From Candidatus Anaerobutyricum avicola (GTDB taxonomy: Bacteria > Bacillota > Clostridia > Lachnospirales > Lachnospiraceae), in contig DXGQ01000043.1 in assembly GCA_019113845.1 (NCBI GenBank), positions 1-64,000 of the forward strand: 64,000 bases of DNA. The letters are read 5' to 3'. The notes under the pieces are model-generated. The model searched no databases, had not been told where the DNA came from, and saw nothing but the letters and a program-made list of their open reading frames with translations. The position numbers and the translations under genes are program-made. Shown piece after piece: positions 16,973-26,578 of the stretch; the first letter of the stretch is position 1; the number at the start of each line of letters is the position of its first letter.

Positions 16973-19018
16973 CTATGGTTCCGTCTCCTCCCCGTCCAGC
17001 ACTTCCACCGCTGCCTCTTCAAATGTAAAGATATCTGACTTGTTCAGCGTGATGCTGCTGTTTGTCTTGCTCACCTGATGGATCGTGATCTCATCCCCGT
17101 CTTTCAAAGCGCTGGCCTTGATCTCCAGAACCGTTGGACTCTGCAGGGAAGAAGATGTCAGAATCCCATTGACATAGACCCTGCTGTAGCGGTTGAAATT
17201 TTCTCCCGTCAGCAGATATTTTCCTTCGGTTTTCTTCACTTTCGTCACCCGCACCGGATTCAGGCTGTAACAGAGGGTGGTCGGCTCCAGTTTTTCATCT
17301 TCTCCGTGTGAGAAATCTGCTCCGTAAAGCATGTCGTACTGCAGCAGTTTCAGATTTTTCCCCTCATTTTTCGTATCCTTCATCGCCTGATGGAACTGAT
17401 TGATCGTTCCACTGTGGATGTTCACCTGTGCCAGCACTTTGGAAGCCAGCTCAGAGGCCTTTACATTTTCTGATTCTTCTTTCCGGTGACTCGCATTATA
17501 TCCGAAATTATCCCAGATAAAATACGGGGTATCGTATTTATTGCCTTCTTTCAGATCCTCCGTCTCAAAGTCCAGTCCCGGCAGGTGATCGCCGTAGGCG
17601 ATGACCATAGTATCCTCGCCACAGTTTTCCAGCTGTCCGAGCAGATCTTCCAGAAAATCGTCCATCTCCGAGATCTGGTTGGCATAGTACGTCACCTGAT
17701 TGAGATATGACTCTTTGTATCCCTCTCCGGTCACCTGGATCCTGGCGTCTTCCTGACTGCCCGTCGGATAATCCCCGTGTGCCTGCACGGAGATCGTGTA
17801 AATGACGTCTTTTTCTTTTGTCTTCTGCATCGTATCCAGAATGTATCCTGTCAACACCGAGTCTTTCGCCCAGCCCGCCTCCGTCCAGTTGTCCACTTCC
17901 ATATTTTCCAGCGTGATAAAGTTGTCAAAACCCAGATTGGCGAACACTTTATAGCGGTCATAGAAGGACGCGTTGTTGTTATGGATGACCGTGCTCGCGT
18001 AAGAGTCTTCCTTCAGCCAGTAAGCGATGCTCTCGCAGGTCTTTTTCTGCAGAACACTCCGGTACGGGTACTCCCCTGTCCCGAAATAATTTGTGCTCAT
18101 TCCGGTGATAACCTCGAACTCCGTGTTGATCGTACCGGCTCCGTACACAGGAACCCGCAGTCGCCCGGAGGTGGTCGTCTCCTGCAGATGATGAAAAAAC
18201 GGGATCGGGTCTTCAGACAGCCGGAGTCCCTTCACCTGCGTCAGATCAAAGAAGGATTCCAGCTGGATAAAGATGATATTCGGTTCCCGGCTGTTTTCCG
18301 GGTTCTCTGCGGCTTCCTTTTCTTCCAGCGCCTTTGCGATCTTGTTCTTTAACTTTCTGACCTGCTCTCTGCTGTAGTTGATGGGCCTGTCGATACCGGT
18401 ATCCAGCGCTGTGACGCAGAACCCGTAAACAACGCCGTAATCCTGATAGCCGTTGATGGGATTATCAAACTTGCTGATCAGCTGTCCTCTTCCCACGCCC
18501 ACATAGGCAAAGCCGCCGAAGGCGAGGAGCAGAAGAAACACGAACAGAAAGTTGGCCCGTTTGTCAAAAAGTCCCCTTGATACCGGGGAATACAGACACA
18601 GGCAGACCAGCCCGACGACTGCCGCCACCAGCAGCAGCACGAGGAGGACGATCTGCCACAACTCCAGATAACTGTTCAGCACCGGGAGAATGGATTTGAC
18701 CACCGTCAGATCCACGGCGGTAAATGGTGTTTTCCTTCCATTTAACACAAGGCCGTTGGTCAGACCGATCAGAACCCAGACGCCGGTGATCATCGTGTAT
18801 ACAAATATTTTCTTTCTGACAAGGAACACGACGGAAAGACAGACAAAGAGGATCGCCACATTAAAAAGGAACACATAGGTCCTCTCATTGATAAAATGTA
18901 TCACTTCCCCGAAAGACTTTCTTTCCATCCATTCCAGAAACAGATTCAGTATAAAAGCGGTTATGATATTACAGCAAAGAGTCCTCCGGTTCGAAGGACT
19001 CCATATTTTTCTCCACAT
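16973..19018 (-). CDS. LtaS-family (sulfatase-fold) membrane glycerol-phosphate transferase-like protein
   Basis: A 681-residue membrane enzyme. About five membrane segments (to about 190) precede an extracellular alkaline-phosphatase/sulfatase-fold domain (about 240-560). NIIFIQLESFFD supplies metal ligands, GTINTEFEVITG the Thr nucleophile and AYGDHLPG the late Asp-His metal site. LtaS proteins polymerise glycerol phosphate on lipid anchors. A C-terminal extension (about 590-670: NPVRVTKVKKTEGKYLLTGENF) resembles an IPT/Ig fold and is not part of the core family. It is the last gene of a five-gene operon, 14 bases after the sortase. The ATG at 19018 has AAAGGAA 7 bases upstream; a GTG one codon earlier is less well spaced. 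Confidence 0.88.
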   Translation of the reverse strand: MWRKIWSPSNRRTLCCNIITAFILNLFLEWMERKSFGEVIHFINERTYVFLFNVAILFVCLSVVFLVRKKIFVYTMITGVWVLIGLTNGLVLNGRKTPFTAVDLTVVKSILPVLNSYLELWQIVLLVLLLVAAVVGLVCLCLYSPVSRGLFDKRANFLFVFLLLLAFGGFAYVGVGRGQLISKFDNPINGYQDYGVVYGFCVTALDTGIDRPINYSREQVRKLKNKIAKALEEKEAAENPENSREPNIIFIQLESFFDLTQVKGLRLSEDPIPFFHHLQETTTSGRLRVPVYGAGTINTEFEVITGMSTNYFGTGEYPYRSVLQKKTCESIAYWLKEDSYASTVIHNNNASFYDRYKVFANLGFDNFITLENMEVDNWTEAGWAKDSVLTGYILDTMQKTKEKDVIYTISVQAHGDYPTGSQEDARIQVTGEGYKESYLNQVTYYANQISEMDDFLEDLLGQLENCGEDTMVIAYGDHLPGLDFETEDLKEGNKYDTPYFIWDNFGYNASHRKEESENVKASELASKVLAQVNIHSGTINQFHQAMKDTKNEGKNLKLLQYDMLYGADFSHGEDEKLEPTTLCYSLNPVRVTKVKKTEGKYLLTGENFNRYSRVYVNGILTSSSLQSPTVLEIKASALKDGDEITIHQVSKTNSSITLNKSDIFTFEEAAVEVLDGEETEP

Positions 19019-19032
19019 CACAATTCCTTTCT

Positions 19033-19815
19033 TTACTGCGCGCGCACCTGAATGCGGATCGCCTGTACCACAAAACGTCCGTCTTCCGTGTCCGAAGTAC
19101 AGGTGGAGAGAGTCAGCATCGGCTCTCCGGATGAGATATCCGTCCCGGTGTCATAGAGGGAAGCGGCTTTTTGCTGACCAAGCCATGCCAGATAATCTGC
19201 CGACTGCACAAAGTCGACCATATATACATCGGTATCCTGCTCCGCGCTGATCTCCCTCGCGGCAAAGATCCGGTATTCCATGGCGGCGTCCGGCGTCACT
19301 ACCCAGATGACCGGGTGTTTCTTCCAGTCCGCATCCTCGTTGTACTCCGTATCATATAATCGTTTCAGCATACCGAACATCTCCCCGGTCCTGAGATTAT
19401 GACCGAAGAGAATGCTGTTGTCAGAGGTAAAATCCGGGTGGCAGGTTATGTCCATGAAAATCGCGCCGGAAAAATTCTCTTTTCTCTCAAAGGTGTGATG
19501 CAGATAGTACTCGTTATCTTCCCCCTGCACCACAGGATAGTTGATGCCCGTGTCCTCAATATACACCCAGGCGACGACATCCTCATTGATGGCGCGGAGC
19601 GCGTCAAAATCAACGGTGATCGGGCATTTATCCTTTTTCCCTTTTTTGGCTCCGTCCTCATTCTCCTTTACGTACTGCGTCAGCTCCTCGTATTCCTTTT
19701 CTCCGTCATGGTACCCCCGGTAATATCCGTAAAGCTTCCAGGCGGAGAAGGCAGCCACCGCCAGGCAGAGGAGCAGAAGCAGCAGGGAGAGCGGGCTTCT
19801 CTTTTTCTTTTTCAT
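19033..19815 (-). CDS. srtB: Class B sortase
   Basis: A 260-residue transpeptidase that anchors surface proteins to peptidoglycan. It has an N-terminal signal anchor (about 8-28) and a sortase B fold with all catalytic residues: His in LFGHNLRTG, Cys in LTLSTCTSD and Arg in EDGRFVVQA. The order and spacing fit SrtB. The gene lies between cobU (8 bases) and the LtaS-like gene (14 bases), so it belongs to the same transcript. I see no LPXTG- or NPQTN-like sorting signal in any protein of this window, so its substrates must be elsewhere. Confidence 0.93.
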   Translation of the reverse strand: MKKKKRSPLSLLLLLLCLAVAAFSAWKLYGYYRGYHDGEKEYEELTQYVKENEDGAKKGKKDKCPITVDFDALRAINEDVVAWVYIEDTGINYPVVQGEDNEYYLHHTFERKENFSGAIFMDITCHPDFTSDNSILFGHNLRTGEMFGMLKRLYDTEYNEDADWKKHPVIWVVTPDAAMEYRIFAAREISAEQDTDVYMVDFVQSADYLAWLGQQKAASLYDTGTDISSGEPMLTLSTCTSDTEDGRFVVQAIRIQVRAQ

Positions 19816-19823
19816 GATTCCAC

Positions 19824-20378
19824 CTATTTCAGACGCAGCGGGATACCGCTGATGGAAACGTATACCTCATCGCTCAGGGAGGCGATCAGCTGATTGGCCT
19901 TTCCGGTGATATCGCTGAAGATCCTTCCCAGACGATAGGAAGGAACGACGGACATCCCCACCTCGTTCGTGACCAGGATCAGGGTCTTGTTGCCGTCTCT
20001 GGCTCCCTTGATGATATTGCCAAGCTCCAGCATCACCTGCGCCTCCAGATCCTCAATCTCCCGGCTGGTCAGCTTATCAAAGTCCTTTTCATCTTCCATC
20101 AGGATATTCGTGATGAGCACGGTCACACAGTCGAGAAGGATCGTATCTTTTTCCGTGCTGCTCACCACCTCGCCCAGGTCGCGGTATCCCTCATAGGTCC
20201 CCCACTCGGGATCCCGGCGTGCCTGATGCACCCGGATGCGCTCTTTCATATCTTCATCTACCGGTATCGCCGTGGCAATGTAAAGCACACTCCGCTTTCC
20301 GTACTCTCTCGCCTTCTTTTCCGCGAGCACACTTTTTCCGCTCCGGCTGCCGCCGGTTACCATTATCACTTTAGACAT
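19824..20378 (-). CDS. cobU: Adenosylcobinamide kinase / guanylyltransferase CobU
   Basis: A 184-residue bifunctional enzyme of cobalamin assembly and salvage: it phosphorylates adenosylcobinamide and transfers GMP to give adenosylcobinamide-GDP. The P-loop TGGSRSGKSVLAE is at about 8-20, and RIRVHQARRDPEW near 50 holds the His that is guanylylated. NEVGMSVVP and GKANQLIAS near the C-terminus are further family signatures. The length is normal. No other cob gene is nearby, which suggests dispersed cob genes or salvage. The neighbours have unrelated functions and are only 8-13 bases away. Confidence 0.93.
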   Translation of the reverse strand: MSKVIMVTGGSRSGKSVLAEKKAREYGKRSVLYIATAIPVDEDMKERIRVHQARRDPEWGTYEGYRDLGEVVSSTEKDTILLDCVTVLITNILMEDEKDFDKLTSREIEDLEAQVMLELGNIIKGARDGNKTLILVTNEVGMSVVPSYRLGRIFSDITGKANQLIASLSDEVYVSISGIPLRLK

Positions 20379-20391
20379 CGTATCTCCCCTT

Positions 20392-21180
20392 TCAGGAGGC
20401 CTCCGGCTTCAACACGGAAACCTCTGCCTTAAATATATAACTCATGATGATCATGATCGAAATGACCGATACCCAGAAACTGCTCACCGGATAACCGAGA
20501 CTGGCGTTGACACTGCCAATGACAGAAAAGAGCGTCTGGGCATACATCGCGATCAGCAGCGATTCTTTGATGGTGAGCGTTCTTCCCTCCGGCGAGCGCA
20601 CACCCACCCGGCAGATCAGACCGTATATGAGAGAAGTCACGACATACTGCACCGCCTTGGAAAGAAATGTGATCACAAAGTAGAAAAACAGCATGATCAT
20701 GAGCGCCGGTATCGCCGCCGTCATCATCTGGTTATCCAGATAAAAATCTCCCAGGGCGGAGAGCGGCAGTTCCGACGCCTGTCCTCCCGCACGAATCAGA
20801 AGATTGGTCCTGCTCACCAGAATCTCTTCCTGATATTCTTCGTTAAAGTCTTCTTCCGTGTACTTCTCCACCTCTGCATTCAACTCCACACGGAGGACGC
20901 CGCTGATCTCCAGAGAGACCGGCGACTCCGACTCAAAGGTGCCGTCCTGCAGGGTGAACGCCGGCAGGCGGTTCAAAAACAGATTGCGGAATCCGCCCAC
21001 GCTGGCCGTCCACGCGCCAAACGGGATCAGTGTATCCACCACAAGAAGGAAAGCCAGCAGTAAAAGAAAATAAACCACATGACTTCCCGTCTTTTTTTCC
21101 AAAAGCAACTTATATTTTCCAGGCTGAAAACAGGCGATAAAATATCGCCTGAAAAACCCGGTCTGGTTCTCCTGACTCAT
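20392..21180 (-). CDS. DUF1189-like integral membrane protein
   Basis: A 262-residue membrane protein with a cytoplasmic N-terminus (SFFRRY-like start: TGFFRRYFIACFQPGKY), a first membrane helix near 32-52 and a large extracytoplasmic loop (about 60-155). Three or four helices follow (about 160-255). This layout matches DUF1189 proteins, whose function is not established; links to maltodextrin uptake or envelope stress have been suggested. It lies 13 bases from both neighbours in the sortase operon. Confidence 0.75.
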   Translation of the reverse strand: MSQENQTGFFRRYFIACFQPGKYKLLLEKKTGSHVVYFLLLLAFLLVVDTLIPFGAWTASVGGFRNLFLNRLPAFTLQDGTFESESPVSLEISGVLRVELNAEVEKYTEEDFNEEYQEEILVSRTNLLIRAGGQASELPLSALGDFYLDNQMMTAAIPALMIMLFFYFVITFLSKAVQYVVTSLIYGLICRVGVRSPEGRTLTIKESLLIAMYAQTLFSVIGSVNASLGYPVSSFWVSVISIMIIMSYIFKAEVSVLKPEAS

Positions 21181-21193
21181 GGATTCCTCCCGC

Positions 21194-21739
21194 TTACCGG
21201 TATACGATGGAAGCGGCGATCTTATCCGCTTCTTCTCTGCCTTCCAGGAGCCCGATCAATGCCAGCGCAAATGGGATCGCCGTGCCGACGCCGCGGCTGG
21301 TGATCACATTTCCATCCACAGCCACCGGCTCCTCCACATAGCTGCCGCACTGGGAAGCGTCCAAGCAGCCCGGGTAACTGGTCGCCTTTCTGTCTTTTAA
21401 GAAGCCCAGTCCGGCAAACACGGACGGAGCCGCGCAGATAGCCGCCACGTATCGTCCATCCTGATACTGTTCCACCAGAAGGTCGTTTAACTCCCGGTGC
21501 TCTCTCAGATGATCGGTCCCTGGCAGTCCTCCCGGAAGCACGAGCAGATCCGCCGTCTTTCCGATCTCCTCAAAGATCATGTCACATTCCACGGAAATGT
21601 TATGAGAACCCGTCACCGTCTTTCTTCCCATGATGGAGACCATGCGCACATCCTCTCCCGCTCTGCGCAGAAGATCTACTGTCGTGAGCGCTTCTACTTC
21701 TTCAAATCCGTCTGCAAAAAAAACATATACTAAACTCAT
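21194..21739 (-). CDS. DJ-1/PfpI-family protein
   Basis: A 181-residue protein of the ThiJ/YajL branch. It has the N-terminal FADGFEEVEALTTVDLLRRAG with the conserved Glu, then the nucleophile elbow AAICAAPSVFAG with Cys near 101. Members act as small-molecule or glyoxal-adduct deglycases or stress chaperones; the exact activity cannot be told from sequence. It is the first gene of the five-gene operon ending with the LtaS-like gene, and GGAGGTTATCAG precedes the ATG. Upstream (21740-21968) a short stem AGGCAT/ATGCCT at 21822-21840 is followed by T residues; no clear promoter was found there. Confidence 0.9.
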   Translation of the reverse strand: MSLVYVFFADGFEEVEALTTVDLLRRAGEDVRMVSIMGRKTVTGSHNISVECDMIFEEIGKTADLLVLPGGLPGTDHLREHRELNDLLVEQYQDGRYVAAICAAPSVFAGLGFLKDRKATSYPGCLDASQCGSYVEEPVAVDGNVITSRGVGTAIPFALALIGLLEGREEADKIAASIVYR

Positions 21740-21968
21740 CTGATAACCTCCTGTTCTATACTGCTAGTGTACTGACCTGCTCACATTTCGCATCATGGCG
21801 AAAATGAACGGGCAATGCACCAGGCATTTTCTATATGCCTTTTTTAAATAATAGCCTAAAAAGATATATTTATCAAGGTCAGCCATCATAAATTCACCGT
21901 TTTGCATTTACAGTTTTCTTTTTTCTGAAAATCAGGTATACTTGTATCTTGAGTAAAGGAGGTTCCCT

Positions 21969-22481
21969 ATGGAAATAGAACGCAAATATCTAATAAAACA
22001 ATTACCGGATCATCTGGAGTCTTACGCACACGATGAGATTTCCCAGGCCTATGTCTCCACAGATCCGGTCATCCGCATCCGCCGGAAAAACGATACGTAT
22101 CTTCTCACGGTCAAGTCTGAAGGACTTCTGGCCCGGGAGGAGGTGGAGATGCTGCTCTCCCCGGAAAGTTTTGCTCATCTGTCCACCAAGACAGACGGTA
22201 TTATAATAGAAAAAACCCGGTACAAGATCCCGGAAGAACACGGTCTGCTCATTGAACTTGACGTCTTTCACGGCGCTTATGAGGGATTTATCATGGCGGA
22301 GATCGAATTTCCTGACGTTGCCGCAGCGAACAGCTACCAGCCACCGGCATGGTTCGGAGCTGACGTCACCATGGATGCCCGCTTTCATAACTCCAGTCTG
22401 AGCCAGCGGACGCCGGAGGAAGTGCAGGCATTTTTGTCCGAACTGCCTTCCCGGTTTGATAAATATATCACAGAGATTTAA
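21969..22481 (+). CDS. CYTH-domain protein (triphosphate tunnel metalloenzyme)
   Basis: A 170-residue protein covering a single CYTH domain. It opens with the diagnostic EIERKYL motif and has the charged strands VIRIRRKNDTYLLTVKSEG, IIEKTRYKIP, LIELDVFHG and MAEIEFPD that line the tunnel. Relatives hydrolyse tripolyphosphate or thiamine triphosphate, or cyclise ATP; small Firmicute members are mostly phosphatases. AAAGGAGG precedes the ATG, and TATACT at 21937-21942 is a likely -10 box. It is transcribed alone or with the L,D-transpeptidase that follows after about 160 bases. Confidence 0.9.
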   Translation: MEIERKYLIKQLPDHLESYAHDEISQAYVSTDPVIRIRRKNDTYLLTVKSEGLLAREEVEMLLSPESFAHLSTKTDGIIIEKTRYKIPEEHGLLIELDVFHGAYEGFIMAEIEFPDVAAANSYQPPAWFGADVTMDARFHNSSLSQRTPEEVQAFLSELPSRFDKYITEI

Positions 22482-22642
22482 CATAATCTTAAGATTTAAC
22501 TGGTATGATTTTTCCCACAAGTGTACTATAATATATGTTGGTTAAAATTACGTATGCCGGCATACTCATTTTCACAGGAATCGTACAGGATACGATTCCG
22601 CCGATGGATGACGATGCCCGCACACGGAGAAAGGATGCATGT

Positions 22643-24103
22643 ATGAAAAAAGAAACACAAAACAAAAAGCCGCAGGAGGGACGGCGGACGCAGGCCCGGA
22701 ACAAGGTTGCCAAAAAAAATACATCCTCCCTTCCTGTGAAATGGATTGTCTGTGCTGTTTTCGTTGTCGTCGTTTTGGCCTACGGATTCGGTGTTTACCA
22801 TTATAAAGACCATTTTTACCGCGATACGTATGTCAACGGCATCAGCCTGGGCGGCATGACACTGGATGAGGCGGAGCGCGCCTTCACGGACGACCTGGAG
22901 TCACACAAGATCGCTCTGGAAGAGAAAGAACGCACGGAGATCATTGACCCGGCCGATATCGACACGGTGATCTCTGTCGGAACACAGATCGCAGATCTGT
23001 TCCATGCGCAGAGTCCATGGAGCTGGGTCGCTCACTTTTTCGGTCAGGATGAACAGACCATCACCCTTGACGTCTCCTTTGACGAGGAGAAACTGGCCGA
23101 CGTCGTGGACGGGCTGGAATGCTTTAACCCGGATAACGTTGTCGCTCCGGAAGACGCCTACATAAAAGCCGGCGAGACACAGTTTGAGATCGTTCCGGAG
23201 GTGCTCGGCAACACGGTCAAGAAGAAGTCTCTTCTGGAGGCGATCGAGAACGGGCTTGCCACCGGCGTCACCGTCATCAATCTGGAAGAATCTGACCTTT
23301 ACAAGCTGCCGAAGTATTACGAGAAGGACGAGGCCGTCCAGAATGCACTGGCCGCCGCCAACAAATATGCTTCCAGCAACATCACCTATGATTTCAGTTA
23401 CACCACGGAAACTGTGGATTACAATCTGATCAAGGACTGGGTGGACATTTCCAAAGATTTTGAGGTCACCCTTGACGACAGCAAGGTAGGCGATTATGTC
23501 GAGGAGCTTGGTTCCAAGTACAACACCATGGGTGCTTCCCGTGATTTCACCACTTCCTACGGCGAAAAGATCAACGCCTACGGCGGCAACTACGGCTGGA
23601 AGATCTATTTCGATAAAGAAAAAGAAAAGCTTTTAAAAAACCTGGAAAACGGCAAGACCGTCACCAGAGAGCCGGAGTATTCCTACACTGCTGTGTGCCG
23701 GAACTCCGCAAGAGATGATATCGGTGATTCCTACGTGGAGATCAGCATCTCCAATCAGGAAGTATGGCTTTACGTGGACGGGGAATGTATCCTCAATACA
23801 TCCTGCGTCACAGGAACGTCCGGTGTGTACGATACCGACACCGGTGTGTACGCGCTGACTTACAAGGAAAGCCCGTCTGTTCTGACCGGAAGCAACGCCA
23901 ACGGAAGCGGTTACAGTTCCGAGGTCACATACTGGATGCCGTTTAACGGCAACCAGGGTATGCACGACGCCACATGGAGAAGCAGCTTCGGCGGCTCCAT
24001 CTACCGCGGAAGCGGTTCCCACGGCTGTGTGAACCTGCCATACTCCGCAGCGGCAACAATCTACAAACATGTGGAAAAAGGATTCCCGATCGTAATCTAT
24101 TAA
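22643..24103 (+). CDS. L,D-transpeptidase (YkuD) with a peptidoglycan-binding-like region
   Basis: A 486-residue membrane-anchored enzyme that makes 3-3 peptide crosslinks. One membrane helix (about 32-52) follows a basic cytoplasmic start. Two repeats of a PG_binding_4-like fold (about 65-330) precede the YkuD catalytic domain (about 360-486), which ends with the His/Ser/Gly/Cys signature GSGSHGCVNLPYSAA. The ATG at 22643 has AAAGGA 7 bases before it. The frame is open back to 22535, but TATAAT at 22527-22532 suggests transcription begins around there. A bidirectional terminator follows. Confidence 0.92.
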   Translation: MKKETQNKKPQEGRRTQARNKVAKKNTSSLPVKWIVCAVFVVVVLAYGFGVYHYKDHFYRDTYVNGISLGGMTLDEAERAFTDDLESHKIALEEKERTEIIDPADIDTVISVGTQIADLFHAQSPWSWVAHFFGQDEQTITLDVSFDEEKLADVVDGLECFNPDNVVAPEDAYIKAGETQFEIVPEVLGNTVKKKSLLEAIENGLATGVTVINLEESDLYKLPKYYEKDEAVQNALAAANKYASSNITYDFSYTTETVDYNLIKDWVDISKDFEVTLDDSKVGDYVEELGSKYNTMGASRDFTTSYGEKINAYGGNYGWKIYFDKEKEKLLKNLENGKTVTREPEYSYTAVCRNSARDDIGDSYVEISISNQEVWLYVDGECILNTSCVTGTSGVYDTDTGVYALTYKESPSVLTGSNANGSGYSSEVTYWMPFNGNQGMHDATWRSSFGGSIYRGSGSHGCVNLPYSAAATIYKHVEKGFPIVIY

Positions 24104-24154
24104 TTCCGGTTAATTTTCCCAAAAGGGATTCCTGAAAGAATGATTTCTTAATAA

Positions 24155-24202
24155 AAAAAAGAACTGATTCGTGCAGATTTCTCTGTGAATCAGTTCTTTT
24201 TT
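24155..24202. terminator. Bidirectional terminator between the L,D-transpeptidase and topoisomerase genes
   Basis: A perfect 16-base stem (AAAAAAGAACTGATTC at 24155-24170 with its complement at 24187-24202). T-runs occur in both directions and the loop is 16 bases. The flanking genes converge on it. Confidence 0.88.
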
Positions 24203-24256
24203 CTTTCTATCATCGTACCATTTTATCTTCGTTCTTTCCCTATCTTCGCACCTTTT

Positions 24257-26512
24257 CTATCTTCGTACTTTTACGCCCCGGCTATCCCTGGACATCGCTT
24301 TGATCTTCTGGAAATAAAGTTCCTTATCTTTATACAGAATCGAGTCGCCGGAGGATGCCTCCGTCACGTACACATGACTGATCTGGTCGTCCTCTTTCAG
24401 GCTCATGCCCCGGATACCGAGGGCATTTTTCTTTTTCTTCGTGATTTCCGAAAGCGGGAACCGGAGGAAATATCCCTCCTCGCTCTGGAGTACCACATAA
24501 CTTTTCTCCATCTGCTCCGGCGTCAACAGCACGACGGCCGTCAGAGTGTCGCCTTCTGCCAGCTTGGTGGCAGCTACCGTTCTTTTTTGTACGAGAAACT
24601 CTTCCCCGTCCACGATCTTCACAAGAGAAGAGCGGGTGACAAAGAGCAGAGAGCTCCCCGCCAGCTCCCTGTCCGGCGTCAACAGAAGGATCCGTTCTGT
24701 CCGGCTGTCATAGTTACAGAGGTTATCCAGCGGACTGCCTTTTTCTCTGAGCCTTCCTCCCGGGATATCCTGCACCTTCACCTGATGCATCACGCCATCC
24801 TGCGTGAACAGACAGAGTTTGTCGGTATTCTTACACGGCAGAATGGTCCGGTACTCCTCTTCCACCGCCTCGCGGTTCCTCTCATAAATATTTTTCTCGA
24901 GCAGTTTGCCGTAGCCAAAGCGGTCCATCACAAAGATAACCTCCCTCTCTTCCACTTCCTCCTCGATGACCACCGGCGCCTTCGCATTTTCCAGAGCGGT
25001 CTTTCTCTCAAAACCGTACTCCTTTTTGATCTTCTGCAGGTCTTTTTTGATGACCTTCTTCATGGCTTCCGGGTTGTTCAGGATCTCTTCATACTCCTGA
25101 ATGCGCTTCAGGATCTCCTCATACTCTTTCTGCAGCGCCAGAATCTCCAGCCCGATCAGACGGTAGAGACGCATCTCCAGGATTGCCGTCGCCTGCCGCT
25201 CCGTGAAAGAAAGCTTTGAAGCCGCTTTTTTAGATTTCTGCGTCTTAAAGGTGATGTTTCCGGTATCTCCTGTCATCAGGCAGGCTTTCGCCTCGGCAAG
25301 ATTCTTACTTCCCCGCAGAATCTCGATGATCAGGTCGATAATATCACAGGCCCGGATCAGTCCCTCCTTGATCTCCTTCTGCACCTGCTCTTTCTCCAGA
25401 AGCGTTTTGTACTTTCTGGAAACGATCTCATAATGAAACTCTGTGTGCAGGCGGACAATGTCCCTAAGTCCCAGAAGCTCCGGCCGGCCGTCAGCGATGG
25501 CAAGCATGTTGACCCCGAACGTATCTTCCAGCCGTGTTTTTTTATAAAGAAGGTTTTTCAGACGCTCCACATCGGCATTTTTCTTGAGTTCCAGCACGAT
25601 CCGGATTCCCTCCTTGGAGGACTCGTTGGAGACATCCACGATATCCGTGGTCTTCTTGCTCTCGATGAGTCCCACCACATCGGCGATAAACTTCCCGATA
25701 TTGGCTCCGATCATCGTGTACGGGATCTCCGTGATTACCAGACGGTCTCTCTGCGAACGTTTCTTTCCCTCCTCGAGGACCACTTTGCCCCGAAGCTTGA
25801 TCTTGCCGCTGCCCGTCTCATAAATGGACTGCAGGTCCTTCTGATTTACGACAATTCCGCCGGTCGGAAAGTCCGGTCCTTTTATGTACTGCATCAGTTC
25901 CGCTGTCGTGATATCCGGGTGATCCATGTAGGCGATCACACCGTCCACCACCTCTGAGAGATTGTGCGGAGGAATGCTGGTGGTCATGCCGACGGCGATT
26001 CCCTCCGCGCCGTTGATGAGCAGATTCGGGATTCGTACCGGAAGTACTTCCGGCTCCTTCTCCGTCTCATCAAAATTCGGATGGAAGTCTACCACATTTT
26101 TATCCAGATCCGCCAGGTATACGTCCTGCGTAAACTTCTGCAGCTTTGCCTCCGTATAACGCATGGCGGCGGCGCCGTCTCCCTCAATGGAACCAAAATT
26201 GCCGTGGCCGTCCACCAGCGGCATCCCTTTTTTAAACTCCTGCTCCATGACGACCAGCGCCTCATAGATAGAACTGTCGCCATGCGGATGATATTTACCC
26301 ATGGTGTCACCCACGATCCTCGCGGATTTCCGGTGCGGCTTATCGGCATTCAGCCCCAGCTCCTGCATGGCATAAAGTACCCTGCGCTGTACCGGCTTCA
26401 GACCGTCCCGCACGTCCGGCAGCGCCCGCTGACAGATGACGCTCATGGCATAATCAATGTAAGATTTCTGCATAACATCAGAAAACTCCGTTTTTATAAT
26501 CCGTTCCGACAT
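24257..26512 (-). CDS. Type II topoisomerase subunit A (ParC/GyrA-like)
   Basis: A 751-residue DNA-cleaving subunit. The winged-helix domain shows [11 protein letters not shown], the quinolone region [13 protein letters not shown] and the active-site Tyr in [10 protein letters not shown] (about 120). A coiled-coil tower and a beta-pinwheel C-terminal domain (about 500-751) follow. I see no GyrA-box (QRRGGxG), which by family knowledge argues for a topo IV-like enzyme and against gyrase proper. The subunit B gene lies 66 bases upstream. The ATG at 26512 has CGGAGGAATTT before it; a TTG nine codons earlier precedes the ribosome site. Confidence 0.9.
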   Translation of the reverse strand: MSERIIKTEFSDVMQKSYIDYAMSVICQRALPDVRDGLKPVQRRVLYAMQELGLNADKPHRKSARIVGDTMGKYHPHGDSSIYEALVVMEQEFKKGMPLVDGHGNFGSIEGDGAAAMRYTEAKLQKFTQDVYLADLDKNVVDFHPNFDETEKEPEVLPVRIPNLLINGAEGIAVGMTTSIPPHNLSEVVDGVIAYMDHPDITTAELMQYIKGPDFPTGGIVVNQKDLQSIYETGSGKIKLRGKVVLEEGKKRSQRDRLVITEIPYTMIGANIGKFIADVVGLIESKKTTDIVDVSNESSKEGIRIVLELKKNADVERLKNLLYKKTRLEDTFGVNMLAIADGRPELLGLRDIVRLHTEFHYEIVSRKYKTLLEKEQVQKEIKEGLIRACDIIDLIIEILRGSKNLAEAKACLMTGDTGNITFKTQKSKKAASKLSFTERQATAILEMRLYRLIGLEILALQKEYEEILKRIQEYEEILNNPEAMKKVIKKDLQKIKKEYGFERKTALENAKAPVVIEEEVEEREVIFVMDRFGYGKLLEKNIYERNREAVEEEYRTILPCKNTDKLCLFTQDGVMHQVKVQDIPGGRLREKGSPLDNLCNYDSRTERILLLTPDRELAGSSLLFVTRSSLVKIVDGEEFLVQKRTVAATKLAEGDTLTAVVLLTPEQMEKSYVVLQSEEGYFLRFPLSEITKKKKNALGIRGMSLKEDDQISHVYVTEASSGDSILYKDKELYFQKIKAMSRDSRGVKVRR

Positions 26513-26578
26513 AAATTCCTCCGTTCTGTTTTTTGTCAAATATATTTCTGTGATAGTGTGCTCCCATCCCGGCAGATT

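Noticed and set aside
24185-25219. Plus-strand frame of 344 codons
   Set aside because: Antisense of the topoisomerase A gene, which has all family motifs; no ribosome site on this strand.
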